DNA from: Paenibacillus oleatilyticus
Lineage (GTDB): Bacteria; Bacillota; Bacilli; Paenibacillales; NBRC-103111
NCBI RefSeq assembly: GCF_018998565.1
Contig: NZ_JAHNZO010000018.1
Span: forward strand, 99,883 to 163,882
Reading direction: 5' to 3'
Length of the DNA stretch: 64,000 bases
Numbering within the stretch: the first letter of the stretch is position 1; each line of letters begins with the position of its first letter. The translations under genes and the position numbers were made by a program. Positions 56,419 through 64,000 of this stretch are shown piece after piece. The notes under the pieces were generated by a model that saw only the letters and a list, made by a program, of their open reading frames with translations, ran no database searches and was not told where the DNA came from.

Positions 56419-57504
56419 TTATGGAATGATGTACGGTCGTTCAAATATAATATTTTCGACTGCTTCAAGAGTCTTTTCCGTCCACTGATGTTCCTGATCC
56501 ACGTTTGTAAGATAAATAATCGTTTTATCTGTCCCAATATATCGTCGTAACCAGCTTCGATACCCCGGCCAGCTTCCGCCGTGTTGGACCACTTTTCCTG
56601 TCACCTGATCTTCTTGCAGTCGCCAGCCATAACCATAATTAGACATACTGTTGTCAGAAAGTCGCACTGGGGAAAAGGCTTTTTCTAGCGTTTCTTTCTT
56701 GACCAGTTTTTCTGTGTAAAGCGCTCTGTCCCACTTGCGTAAGTCATCCAGAGTTGAGTTGACAGCACCGTCTCCCTGAATGCCATCCAGATGAATGACA
56801 AAATCGTGCTCACTTGATTCATCGGGCAACACAAATGCTTCAGATGGGGCAGAATATACATAACCATAGGCGTAATGCTGGATCAACTGAGGAGAATATC
56901 TTCGGTTGTACACTCTTGTGTTGTGCATATTGAGTGGTTGAAAAATATGCTTTTGCAAGAAATCTGCAAATGGTGTGTCTGCTACGTGTTCTACAATGGA
57001 AGCCAATAAAGCATAGCCGGTATTGCTGTACTCATACTTTTCATTCGGTTGAAACAAGACGTCTGGTCGATGCTTTTGTAGCTGATCGAGAATGTCTTGA
57101 TTCGTAGCAATTTTCGTTTTATCCCAGCAATGAGAAAATAGCTCCATGTAATCAGGCAAACCGGATGTGTGCACCAGTAGATTCTCTACGGTAATATCGG
57201 CATAGGGAAAATCCGGGAAGAAGTTGTCAACTTTATCTGAATAATCGAGCTTCCCTTGTTCCTGCAGGATCATGATGCCCATTGCTGTAAATGCCTTGGA
57301 AACCGATGCGAGTTCAAATACCGAATCCGGTGACAATTTTTCAGCTGTTTCCCGATTGGCCATCCCTATGGAATTTTGATAGAAAGGGTTCCCTTCTTCC
57401 AAAATCAATAGGTTCCCGCTCCAATTGTTTTTTTCAGCAATTGTTGAAAGAAGCTCGTCAAGCTGGCGGCATCTCACATCACTTGCGTTGGCTCGCTGTG
57501 TCAT
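56419..57504 (-). CDS. S12-type serine hydrolase (beta-lactamase fold) 1
   Basis: 361 residues without signal peptide. Penicillin-binding-protein-like triad: SVSK nucleophile (about residue 68), YSN (about 160) and HGG near the C-terminus. The family includes D-aminopeptidases, DD-peptidases and esterases; in a peptide-import operon a role on D-residue-containing peptides is inferred. Its ATG overlaps the stop of the next S12 gene (ATGA) and it is 19 bp before the DppB-type gene. Confidence 0.88.
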   Translation of the reverse strand: MTQRANASDVRCRQLDELLSTIAEKNNWSGNLLILEEGNPFYQNSIGMANRETAEKLSPDSVFELASVSKAFTAMGIMILQEQGKLDYSDKVDNFFPDFPYADITVENLLVHTSGLPDYMELFSHCWDKTKIATNQDILDQLQKHRPDVLFQPNEKYEYSNTGYALLASIVEHVADTPFADFLQKHIFQPLNMHNTRVYNRRYSPQLIQHYAYGYVYSAPSEAFVLPDESSEHDFVIHLDGIQGDGAVNSTLDDLRKWDRALYTEKLVKKETLEKAFSPVRLSDNSMSNYGYGWRLQEDQVTGKVVQHGGSWPGYRSWLRRYIGTDKTIIYLTNVDQEHQWTEKTLEAVENIIFERPYIIP

Positions 57505-58967
57505 TTTTCGTTTCCCCCACTCGCCTTATTTCCAAACGTATTCGCAGCTACCTCTTTCGAACATTGTCTCCCCGCAAAAGCCATTCGAACAATCTCATTC
57601 TTTCCGTTTCTGATAAACCGTGCAGAGGCATCAGTTCCAAAAAGCCGGATGACAAAAAGATCTTCAGCAAATGGTCTCATCACATAGTTTTCTCCCGAAA
57701 AGGAGAGCATCAGTTGACCATTATCCAATCTGACCGGCAAAGTCCCAATCTCTCTCGATTGATAATCCCCCACGAATTGATGCATTACTTCCTCAGATAC
57801 GGAATCATACTTGCTATCCAGGTGTGAGGATTCTGGAGGGCGGTTTTCCAAACTATTTAGCGCACCCGACATGATCGCCAAAGCCGGCGACAATTCGATA
57901 TTGGACAGCACTACTCCGGCCAGTCCTGTTTCGGGAAAGAAGCACATCTGACTGGTAACCCCTTTTAAACCACCACTATGTTCAACAAACTTTTTTCCAT
58001 AATAATCAGACGTTATGATCAAGCCGTACCCGTAAAACTGACCAGGTGTCATATCTGTCGGGAAATAAGGAGTCATCATTTGTTGTACACTTTCAGGTGT
58101 CAGGATAAGGTTTCCCCCGGCTGTAAGCCCACTTTTGCAGAACATGTCCGTATATCGCAGCATATCCCGCACCGTTGATTTCAATGCTCCTGCCCCCCGG
58201 GAAGCGGGAAAATCCCACCAATTCGGAGATGAGATCACTTCCTTTTGATCGCCTCTGTCACGCATGATATACAGTTTTGTAATATTCTCATACCCATTCA
58301 GCTCTTCCAAGAAAAAGCTAGTGTGCTCCATCCCGATTGGTTCAAGGATGTGCTCTTTGACATACAACTCATACGACTTGCCGCTGACGCGATTGATGAT
58401 CGCCCCCAGCAAGGCGAAGCAATCATTAGAATAACTGAACTCTGTACCTGGAGGCCCTAAAAGCTCTACATCTAATGTAGAAATAACATGCATCAATTCT
58501 TCGTACGTATCGATTGGTACCGTAACACCTCTATTGCTTTCCGGGAATGAATGGTCTTCTGCCCCATTCGCTTCCAAACTTCGCATCACCGTTGCAAACA
58601 TTGTTGGCAAGGGAGGAATGCCACTCGTATTCGTCATAAAATGATGAATCGTGATTTGCCCAACATCAATATTTTTCAATCGGAATTCCGGCAAGTATTT
58701 CACTACAGGGTCATGTACGGATAACTTACCGGCTTCCTGTAATTGCATGATCGCCACACAAGTAAAAGATTTCGTTATGGATGCAATTCCAAATACCGTA
58801 TCGATCGTAACGCCTACCTGCTGTTCTACATCTCGGAAGCCAAATCCCTTTTGATAAAAGAGTTGTCCATCCTTTGCCAATCCCAAACCTACACCAGGAA
58901 CCTGACCTTTAGTTATCAATTTTTCCGCATACGTTTCAAAAGAATCAACCCATCCGTTATTTTGCAT
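57501..58967 (-). CDS. S12-type serine hydrolase (beta-lactamase fold) 2
   Basis: 488 residues: an S12 catalytic domain (1-370) with SITK, YSN and HSGG, followed by a C-terminal beta domain of about 100 residues of the kind seen in D-aminopeptidase-like enzymes. No signal peptide. ATG has GGGAG eight bases upstream. Between the peptide-binding lipoprotein and the first S12 enzyme. Confidence 0.88.
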   Translation of the reverse strand: MQNNGWVDSFETYAEKLITKGQVPGVGLGLAKDGQLFYQKGFGFRDVEQQVGVTIDTVFGIASITKSFTCVAIMQLQEAGKLSVHDPVVKYLPEFRLKNIDVGQITIHHFMTNTSGIPPLPTMFATVMRSLEANGAEDHSFPESNRGVTVPIDTYEELMHVISTLDVELLGPPGTEFSYSNDCFALLGAIINRVSGKSYELYVKEHILEPIGMEHTSFFLEELNGYENITKLYIMRDRGDQKEVISSPNWWDFPASRGAGALKSTVRDMLRYTDMFCKSGLTAGGNLILTPESVQQMMTPYFPTDMTPGQFYGYGLIITSDYYGKKFVEHSGGLKGVTSQMCFFPETGLAGVVLSNIELSPALAIMSGALNSLENRPPESSHLDSKYDSVSEEVMHQFVGDYQSREIGTLPVRLDNGQLMLSFSGENYVMRPFAEDLFVIRLFGTDASARFIRNGKNEIVRMAFAGRQCSKEVAANTFGNKASGGNEK

Positions 58968-59011
58968 TCGCTACTCTCCCTTCTTTCACATATAGATCGT
59001 CTAATTGCTTG

Positions 59012-60628
59012 TTAGTTCTCGATCCAGCTGTCATTATAGGTGGGCATGATAGATGTCCACTTCACTCCTTTTACTCGCGAATTTATGACGGTAAAGACCT
59101 TATCGAAATAGATTGGGACAACATACGCTTGCTCAACTATACGTTTTTGTACATCCTTATACACTTGGTTTCTGGCATCAATCTGTATGGTTGTACGCCC
59201 TTTCAAAAGGAGAGCATCCAGTTTGTCATCTTTTACACCTGTCATGTTGTAGGCACCGTTGGAATAAAAGTAAAAGTATAAAATATCTGGATCATCATAC
59301 GCACCGGTCATTAGCGTTAGATCAAAATTCCCTTTGACTGCTTCCTGCAAATACGTCCCTAGTTCTAGCTTCTGAATCGTAATTTTGATACCAGCTTCCC
59401 CCAGCATTGCTTGTACCAATTGGGCTTCTTTGTCAATATCTGTACTACTAAGCAAATCCAGACTAAATGTTTTCCCGTCCTTTTCTCTCACACCACTCCC
59501 GTTAACTTTCCAACCAGCGTCGTCCAACAATTTCTTTGCTTCGTTCACATTATACTCGTACCCATACTTCTCTAAAGATTTGTCATACCCTAGCGTTGCT
59601 GGAGATAACGGCGTTTGGGCTACTTCCCCATCTCCCTGCATAACAGCTTGGATAATGGCTTTTTTATTGACGAGCATATTTAATGCTTGACGCACCTTAA
59701 TATCCTGAAACTCCGGTCTTCTCAGATTCATCTCCAGCAACATACCCACTCCAGAACGTACACGCTCCATAACTTGATATTTCGGATTGTTTTGAAATTT
59801 TTTCGCTTCTTTAACAGGTACCTCCGTTGCTACATCAATCGCACCACTCTCTAGCGCTGACATCCTCAGATTGGTGTCAGGAATCGATTTTATGACAAGT
59901 TTGTCCGCTCTTGGAGGTCCTTGATTTTCATAATAGGCCTCTCCCCACTTAAAAGCTTCATTTCTAACCAAGGTGACTTTGCCCGCTTTCCAGCTCTCAA
60001 ACTTCCACGGCCCTACTCCTACAGGATTCCGGCCGTAAGCCTCTCCTGCCTTTTCAATCGCTTTCAACGATAACGGCTGCGAGGAATTAATCCCTAACGT
60101 ATAGAGAAAGGTAGCATTGGGTTCATATAGTTCCAGAACGAGAGTATGATCGTCTGGCGCTTTCACACTTTTTATTGGAGTCATTAATTCACCGACTGTC
60201 ATTGCTTTCGTCTCCGGATTGAGAGCGCGATCGAAGGTTTCCTTAAAACTTTTTGCGGTCAGAGGTGTCCCATCGTGAAAAGTAATCCCGGAACGAATGG
60301 TAAAGGTCAACGTTTTGCCATCCTCTGAAATTTTATAGTCACTTGCAAGAGAGGGCTTGTATTCGTTTGTGGCAGGATCCTTATAGAGCAGGGATCCACC
60401 CAGCAACCAGGTATAGACCTCAGCTGATCCAGCAGACTTCTGGACATCTAACGTATCCGGATCATAAGGGTACGCTACTGTAATGGTTCCGCCCATCTCT
60501 GGTTTGGCACTCTCTTTTTGCTCGGCTGGTTCATTTTTTTGACTGCTGCAGCCAACCACCATAAACATACAGAGAGTCACAAATCCCCCCAAAAAGACTC
60601 TGAACGTTCTTCGCTTGTTTTTCTTCAT
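59012..60628 (-). CDS. Peptide ABC transporter substrate-binding lipoprotein 2
   Basis: 538 residues. Lipoprotein signal with lipobox VVGC; mature region of the DppA/OppA type (GGTITVAYPYDPDTLDV, FHDGTPLTAKSFKETFDRAL, YGRNPVGVGPWKFESWK). First structural gene of the peptide locus, and a close paralogue of the lipoprotein at its end, so the transporter probably has two receptors with different ligands. ATG follows GGGGGGA by ten bases. Confidence 0.93.
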   Translation of the reverse strand: MKKNKRRTFRVFLGGFVTLCMFMVVGCSSQKNEPAEQKESAKPEMGGTITVAYPYDPDTLDVQKSAGSAEVYTWLLGGSLLYKDPATNEYKPSLASDYKISEDGKTLTFTIRSGITFHDGTPLTAKSFKETFDRALNPETKAMTVGELMTPIKSVKAPDDHTLVLELYEPNATFLYTLGINSSQPLSLKAIEKAGEAYGRNPVGVGPWKFESWKAGKVTLVRNEAFKWGEAYYENQGPPRADKLVIKSIPDTNLRMSALESGAIDVATEVPVKEAKKFQNNPKYQVMERVRSGVGMLLEMNLRRPEFQDIKVRQALNMLVNKKAIIQAVMQGDGEVAQTPLSPATLGYDKSLEKYGYEYNVNEAKKLLDDAGWKVNGSGVREKDGKTFSLDLLSSTDIDKEAQLVQAMLGEAGIKITIQKLELGTYLQEAVKGNFDLTLMTGAYDDPDILYFYFYSNGAYNMTGVKDDKLDALLLKGRTTIQIDARNQVYKDVQKRIVEQAYVVPIYFDKVFTVINSRVKGVKWTSIMPTYNDSWIEN

Positions 60629-60712
60629 ATAACTACAGTCCCCCCTACTTCACTTTTCTGTCTGAAAGTACTTCCGATGATTGTTATGATTTCACCTCCT
60701 TTGCAAACTGTA

Positions 60713-60729
60713 CGTTAATCATGTTAACG
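60713..60729. promoter_or_regulatory. Palindrome upstream of the peptide locus
   Basis: CGTTAATCATGTTAACG: six-bp arms around five bases, between the MerR gene and the first binding-protein gene. A possible operator. Confidence 0.4.
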
Positions 60730-60761
60730 CTTCCAAAGAAAGTGAAAGACAAAGAGTTCTA

Positions 60762-61784
60762 TTACTCTTTATCCAGTTGTTGAAGCTTCCACACTAATGC
60801 TTGGTAGAATAACTCATTTGTTTTCATATACGATTGCAGACTTGGGTACAAGATAAAGCTAATTCTTCTGAAACGTTCGAGATTTTCTGACTGCATTGAA
60901 AGCATCTTTTCTGCAAACCGCCGGAAAAATGACTCCGAGACAAGGGGTTCGTCAACATCGGCAAACAGCGAGACATACTCTTGAACGTTCGCCTGTACGA
61001 AAGGACTGTCAGGAGTTGCATGTTGCTCCGCTAACTTCAACAACTGTTTATGGTTTTTCATCATTTTGGCGCTCCACATCTCAACGCTGATTCTCGGTAG
61101 CTGAACGACTTCCAGGTAGGACAGAAAATCTTTCTTCAACTCCCGAACAATCTGTGAATCATTAAACATTTCCTCCAACTCATCTAATGCAGCCGTTTGT
61201 GCTGCCGAAAGCTTACCATCCAGCAAAGTAGAGACTTTAATCCCAAGTAAAAAAATCTCTCGCCATTCAACCGGAAATTGTTCAGGGAAAACGGACAAGA
61301 ACATTTTTTCCAAAATAAACTTTTCCCGTGCCAATGTATTTGCTGAAATTGATTCAACCAGCTCGTACATAAAGCGGAGAGAATCTGTGCCACCCTTACT
61401 CTGCTTGGTCTGTTCCAAAATGGATTTCATGCTGGCAAGCGTACGCATTTGGTTGTCCAACACTTCCATTTGCCAGTCTATTGCTGTATCAACAGGTGTA
61501 TCCCCAGATATCATTTTCTGAATCTCATCAATGCCAAAATTCAGATAACGGAGCGTAAGGATCAGTTTTAACCGCCATATTTCCGCTGCTGTATACAGAC
61601 GATGACCGCCAGACGTTATCTCTGCAGGTGAGAGCAGGCCGATCTCGTCGTAATAACGGACAGTGGGTACAGTAGATCCTGTGATTTTCGCCACTTGTCC
61701 GATGGAAAACTTCACTTCTTTTGCTGTCGGATCAGTCTGTTGATCTTGTGTGGTGTCTACGCTGTTCCTCGAATTTGAGTGCAC
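60762..61784 (-). CDS. MerR-family transcriptional regulator
   Basis: 340 residues. N-terminal MerR winged helix after a 25-residue tail (FSIGQVAKITGSTVPTVRYY, EIGLLSPAEITSGGHRLYT), a coiled coil at about 120-140 and a helical C-terminal domain of about 200 residues without a recognised ligand fold. GTG start with GGAGG nine bases upstream. It heads the peptide locus and is preceded by a promoter of MerR geometry, so it is probably self-regulated and controls the genes downstream. Confidence 0.88.
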   Translation of the reverse strand: MHSNSRNSVDTTQDQQTDPTAKEVKFSIGQVAKITGSTVPTVRYYDEIGLLSPAEITSGGHRLYTAAEIWRLKLILTLRYLNFGIDEIQKMISGDTPVDTAIDWQMEVLDNQMRTLASMKSILEQTKQSKGGTDSLRFMYELVESISANTLAREKFILEKMFLSVFPEQFPVEWREIFLLGIKVSTLLDGKLSAAQTAALDELEEMFNDSQIVRELKKDFLSYLEVVQLPRISVEMWSAKMMKNHKQLLKLAEQHATPDSPFVQANVQEYVSLFADVDEPLVSESFFRRFAEKMLSMQSENLERFRRISFILYPSLQSYMKTNELFYQALVWKLQQLDKE

Positions 61785-61804
61785 GTTGCAACACCTCCAA
61801 AGTT

Positions 61805-61835
61805 ATTATAAAACCTCAAGTAACTTGAGATTCAA
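61805..61835 (-). promoter_or_regulatory. MerR-type promoter with operator in a 19-bp spacer
   Basis: Minus strand TTGAAT (61835-61830), 19 bases, TATAAT (61810-61805). The palindrome CTCAAGTTACTTGAG fills the spacer (61815-61829). The over-long spacer with a central operator is the hallmark of MerR-controlled promoters. Confidence 0.8.
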
Positions 61836-61852
61836 GTTGAAAGATGAGTAAT

Positions 61853-63038
61853 CTAATTTCTCATGCGGCACATTCCAAAATAGTATGCAGGCTCCTTTTC
61901 AAACATTCCGTTTTCAATGACTTCGCTATAAAGTGAAATTATCCCAAGCGGTGTTTTAAACTCATGTGCCAGGTCAGCAAGCAGCAGCTTCATACGTTTT
62001 TCGTTTACTTTTGCTATCTCAGCCGATTGCTGCAATTCTTCCATTGCTGCTTGAAGGTTGTCTGCCATCACATTTATGCTTGCTGAAAGTTGTCCAACTT
62101 CGTTCTGTAAGTTGACATTTGCCCTGACTGAAAAATCCTTGGAAGCAAGCTTACTGGTTACATTTGAAAGACGCACGATAGGTGCACTTAGCTTCCTGGA
62201 CAAAATAAATACCGCGGCTATTAAAAGGATGCCAAGAATACAATACACTGTATAAAAATAATTGCTAAAATATCGCACTTCACTATTGGATACAACAATA
62301 GGCCGGATCGTTACAAAATAAGTCACAACTCCGTCTTTACGCCTGCTTTCTGAAATAATATAGTACGAAGTTCCTCTCTTATCTGTAAACGGCTCTTTTG
62401 TAATCGCAGCAAGATAAGTTTTTATATCTTTTCTTTTAATCAGGCAAGCTTTCATTAGATCATAGATGATTCGTGCACGGTTGTTTAAAAGACTTCCTTC
62501 ATTTTTAGTATACCAGTTACTGGTTGCCGTCATTGTTTTCGTGCTCTTTGCTCTCTCTGTTTGTCGATATAGATAGATATTGTTCGTAGAGAGGATCGAA
62601 TAGGGTTCAAAGTAATTGCTTTCACCCACACGTACCGCTTCAATCGTGAGTATATCATTTAAATTAATATTTGGCATTTCATTTAAACCGCTGATAAGAA
62701 TACGACAAATGCCAACTCCGGGTACTCGAACCGTCAAAATGCTTAGGTAGTTGAAAAGCCCTTGCCCAATAACGCTGTAATCTTCGGTAAAAGCAAACAC
62801 AGGTGCGTCATAAGACACAGCATAGGTACTTAAAACAGAATTGGCCTGCTCATTTTTGCTGCTAGAAAATTGTTCAACCGCACTTTGAAATTCTGCACGG
62901 ATATCTCTTAATAAAAAATTGCTATATAGGGAAGTGAAATATTTGCCAAAAAATATAAATTGCAAAACAAATACAAGTAAAAATATTAGATAAGATTGTA
63001 AAAAATATTTGAAGCATTATTGATTTCTTAATTTTCAT
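61853..63038 (-). pseudogene. Sensor histidine kinase, frameshifted and truncated
   Basis: ATG 63038 (ATGA overlap with the regulator) opens MKIKKSIMLQIFFTILSNIF, a membrane helix, then the frame must shift near 62945 to FTSLYSNFLLRDIRAEF and the sensor domain. A second helix near residue 270, HAMP (SKLASKDFSVRANVN) and the phospho-acceptor box LAHEFKTPLGIIS are present. After PAYYF the frame ends; the whole ATPase domain is gone. Confidence 0.8.
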
Positions 63039-63382
63039 ATGTTTTTCTCGTATTTGTACCCGACAGAAATGACTGTTTTGATAGATATCGAATAAGTCCC
63101 AAGCTTACGTCGTATATTTTTTATATGATTATCGACAACACGGCTCTCGTTATAATAGTCGTAACCCCAGACCGTATTGAGAAGATAATCGCGTGTCATG
63201 GTACGACCCTCGTTAAGCATTAAAATTTGTAGCAAATGAAATTCCTTTTGCGTTAATTCGATATTCATCCCATCAATAATACACCGAAAACCATCTATGT
63301 CCAGTTCGATATCTTTTGCTGTTATCTTCACAGGATCAGCTTTGGCCTGCCTTTCAAAAATACGCCGAACATGATTCTGCAT
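63035..63382 (-). pseudogene. OmpR-type response regulator, DNA-binding half only
   Basis: 115 codons encode the winged-helix domain (NIELTQKEFHLLQILMLNEG, GYDYYNESRVVDNHIKNIRR). The receiver domain with its phospho-acceptor aspartate is missing. Overlaps the kinase start. Probably lost its 5' half by an event linked to the adjacent IS6 element. Confidence 0.8.
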
Positions 63383-63662
63383 GATTTTTCGCCATCCTGA
63401 TTTTTTGGAGTTATTTTCTAATTATATCATATAAAAAACTATCTCATACCGTTCAGATACAAGTTCTCTTAGTAAACTACGATCGAGTTCAAACTTCATG
63501 CATCTCATTCGCCTGCCCGTTTCACATTTAAATTATCATCGTCACATTCTTTCCCATTATACTATCAAAAACAAATAAGGACCGTTCGAATAATAGGATT
63601 TTGTCTCCCCCCATTCAATCGGGCCTTCCGTTTCTACATCCCTTATTTCAATTAATAAATGT
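63383..63662. other. Interval between the regulator fragment and the IS6 element
   Basis: About 280 bp, AT-rich, no gene or clear signal seen. Confidence 0.5.
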
Positions 63663-63677
63663 GGTTCTGGTGCAAGG
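63663..63677. repeat. Terminal inverted repeat of an IS6-family element
   Basis: GGTTCTGGTGCAAGG matches the usual IS6/IS26-group end (GGTTCTG-TGCAAA-like). It lies 41 bp beyond the transposase stop, the expected position for the right end. The other end is outside the window. Confidence 0.7.
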
Positions 63678-63717
63678 ATTTAAAAAAGTCGCAGTTACAC
63701 GACAAACTATACTTTGA

Positions 63718-64000
63718 CTATGCCACTAAACCAAGTATCTTATTTAGCCATTCAACAGCAGTGAGGACAGTCGAATTATCATCGGCCTGCCCTTTCCTTA
63801 TCATATGTAAAGCCTCAATTCCCTTTAACGTCTGATCCGCTGTAAGAAACGATTTGAAACCAAGCATCGGTTTTGTGATTTTCTTAATGAATCGGTGATC
63901 TTGCTCCACAATGTTGTTTAGATATTTAGTCTGTCTAATCAAGATTTCTTTTGGTAGGGATTTCCCCATTATTAATTCTTGAATGGCTGGTGGATATGCT
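63718..64000 (-). mobile_element. IS6-family transposase, 5' part beyond window
   Basis: The last 94 codons of an IS6-family DDE transposase: TKYLNNIVEQDHRFIKKITK carries the conserved catalytic Glu, followed by GFKSFLTADQTLKGIEALH and RKGQ. The frame continues past the right edge without a stop. Its end appears intact, so the element may be complete. Confidence 0.85.

Noticed and set aside
1..64000. tRNA, rRNA, CRISPR arrays or riboswitches
   Set aside because: None could be recognised by eye on either strand; a covariance-model scan would be needed to exclude small RNAs.

Overview
The window looks like chromosomal DNA of a spore-former-type Firmicute, most likely family Paenibacillaceae (Brevibacillus or Paenibacillus-like; genus not resolved). 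Grounds: strong AGGAGG ribosome sites with many GTG/TTG starts, TTGACA/TATAAT promoters, a B. subtilis AlaT-like transaminase, a DdlR-type MocR regulator next to ddl, a YtrA/YtrB-type ABC unit, oligopeptide ABC importers, and remnants of kamA, bcd and icmF. Base composition is moderate over most of the window but clearly AT-rich from about 35.3 to 37.6 kb. Nearly all genes lie on the minus strand. No tRNA, rRNA or CRISPR array was seen.

Layout. 1-2.6 kb: 5' part of a GH65 glycoside phosphorylase with two identical operator palindromes, one filling the promoter spacer. 2.6-6.3 kb: operon of a MocR regulator, D-Ala-D-Ala ligase and alanine transaminase. 6.3-11.8 kb: an uncharacterised unit (DUF6530-like protein, MoxR AAA+ ATPase, VWA protein, degenerate GIY-YIG protein, coiled-coil DUF2325 protein) with a consensus sigma-A promoter. 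11.8-13.4 kb: a GntR regulator fused to a solute-binding-protein domain. 13.4-25.6 kb: a 2859-residue two-module NRPS with an epimerase, translationally coupled to a GT17-like glycosyltransferase, followed by a Tat-exported beta-helix protein. 25.9-35 kb: SDR, cysteine hydrolase, FtsX/MacB-like ABC exporter, divergent YtrA-type ABC unit, membrane glycerophosphodiesterase.

35-48.6 kb is a decaying region: IS66 and TniQ remnants, tails or fragments of alpha-L-rhamnosidase, icmF, leucine dehydrogenase, a second GNAT, kamA, aspartokinase and a sigma-54 activator. Inside it sit intact D-serine ammonia-lyase and an intact RpiR / M20 / GNAT / N-acylamino-acid racemase cluster matching the known pathway that converts D- to L-amino acids through N-succinyl intermediates. 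The operator-promoter of that cluster exists in a second, partly deleted copy upstream of dsdA.

48.6-61.8 kb is a coherent peptide-uptake and hydrolysis locus: two lipoprotein peptide-binding proteins, two permeases, two ATPases, two S12-type serine hydrolases, an M19 dipeptidase and an M29 aminopeptidase, headed by a MerR regulator with its own 19-bp-spacer promoter. The end (61.8-64 kb) holds a broken two-component system and the end of an IS6-family element.

A recurring theme, by inference, is D-amino-acid and peptide metabolism: making D-Ala-D-Ala, making a D-residue-containing nonribosomal peptide, and importing, cleaving, racemising or deaminating peptides and D-amino acids.
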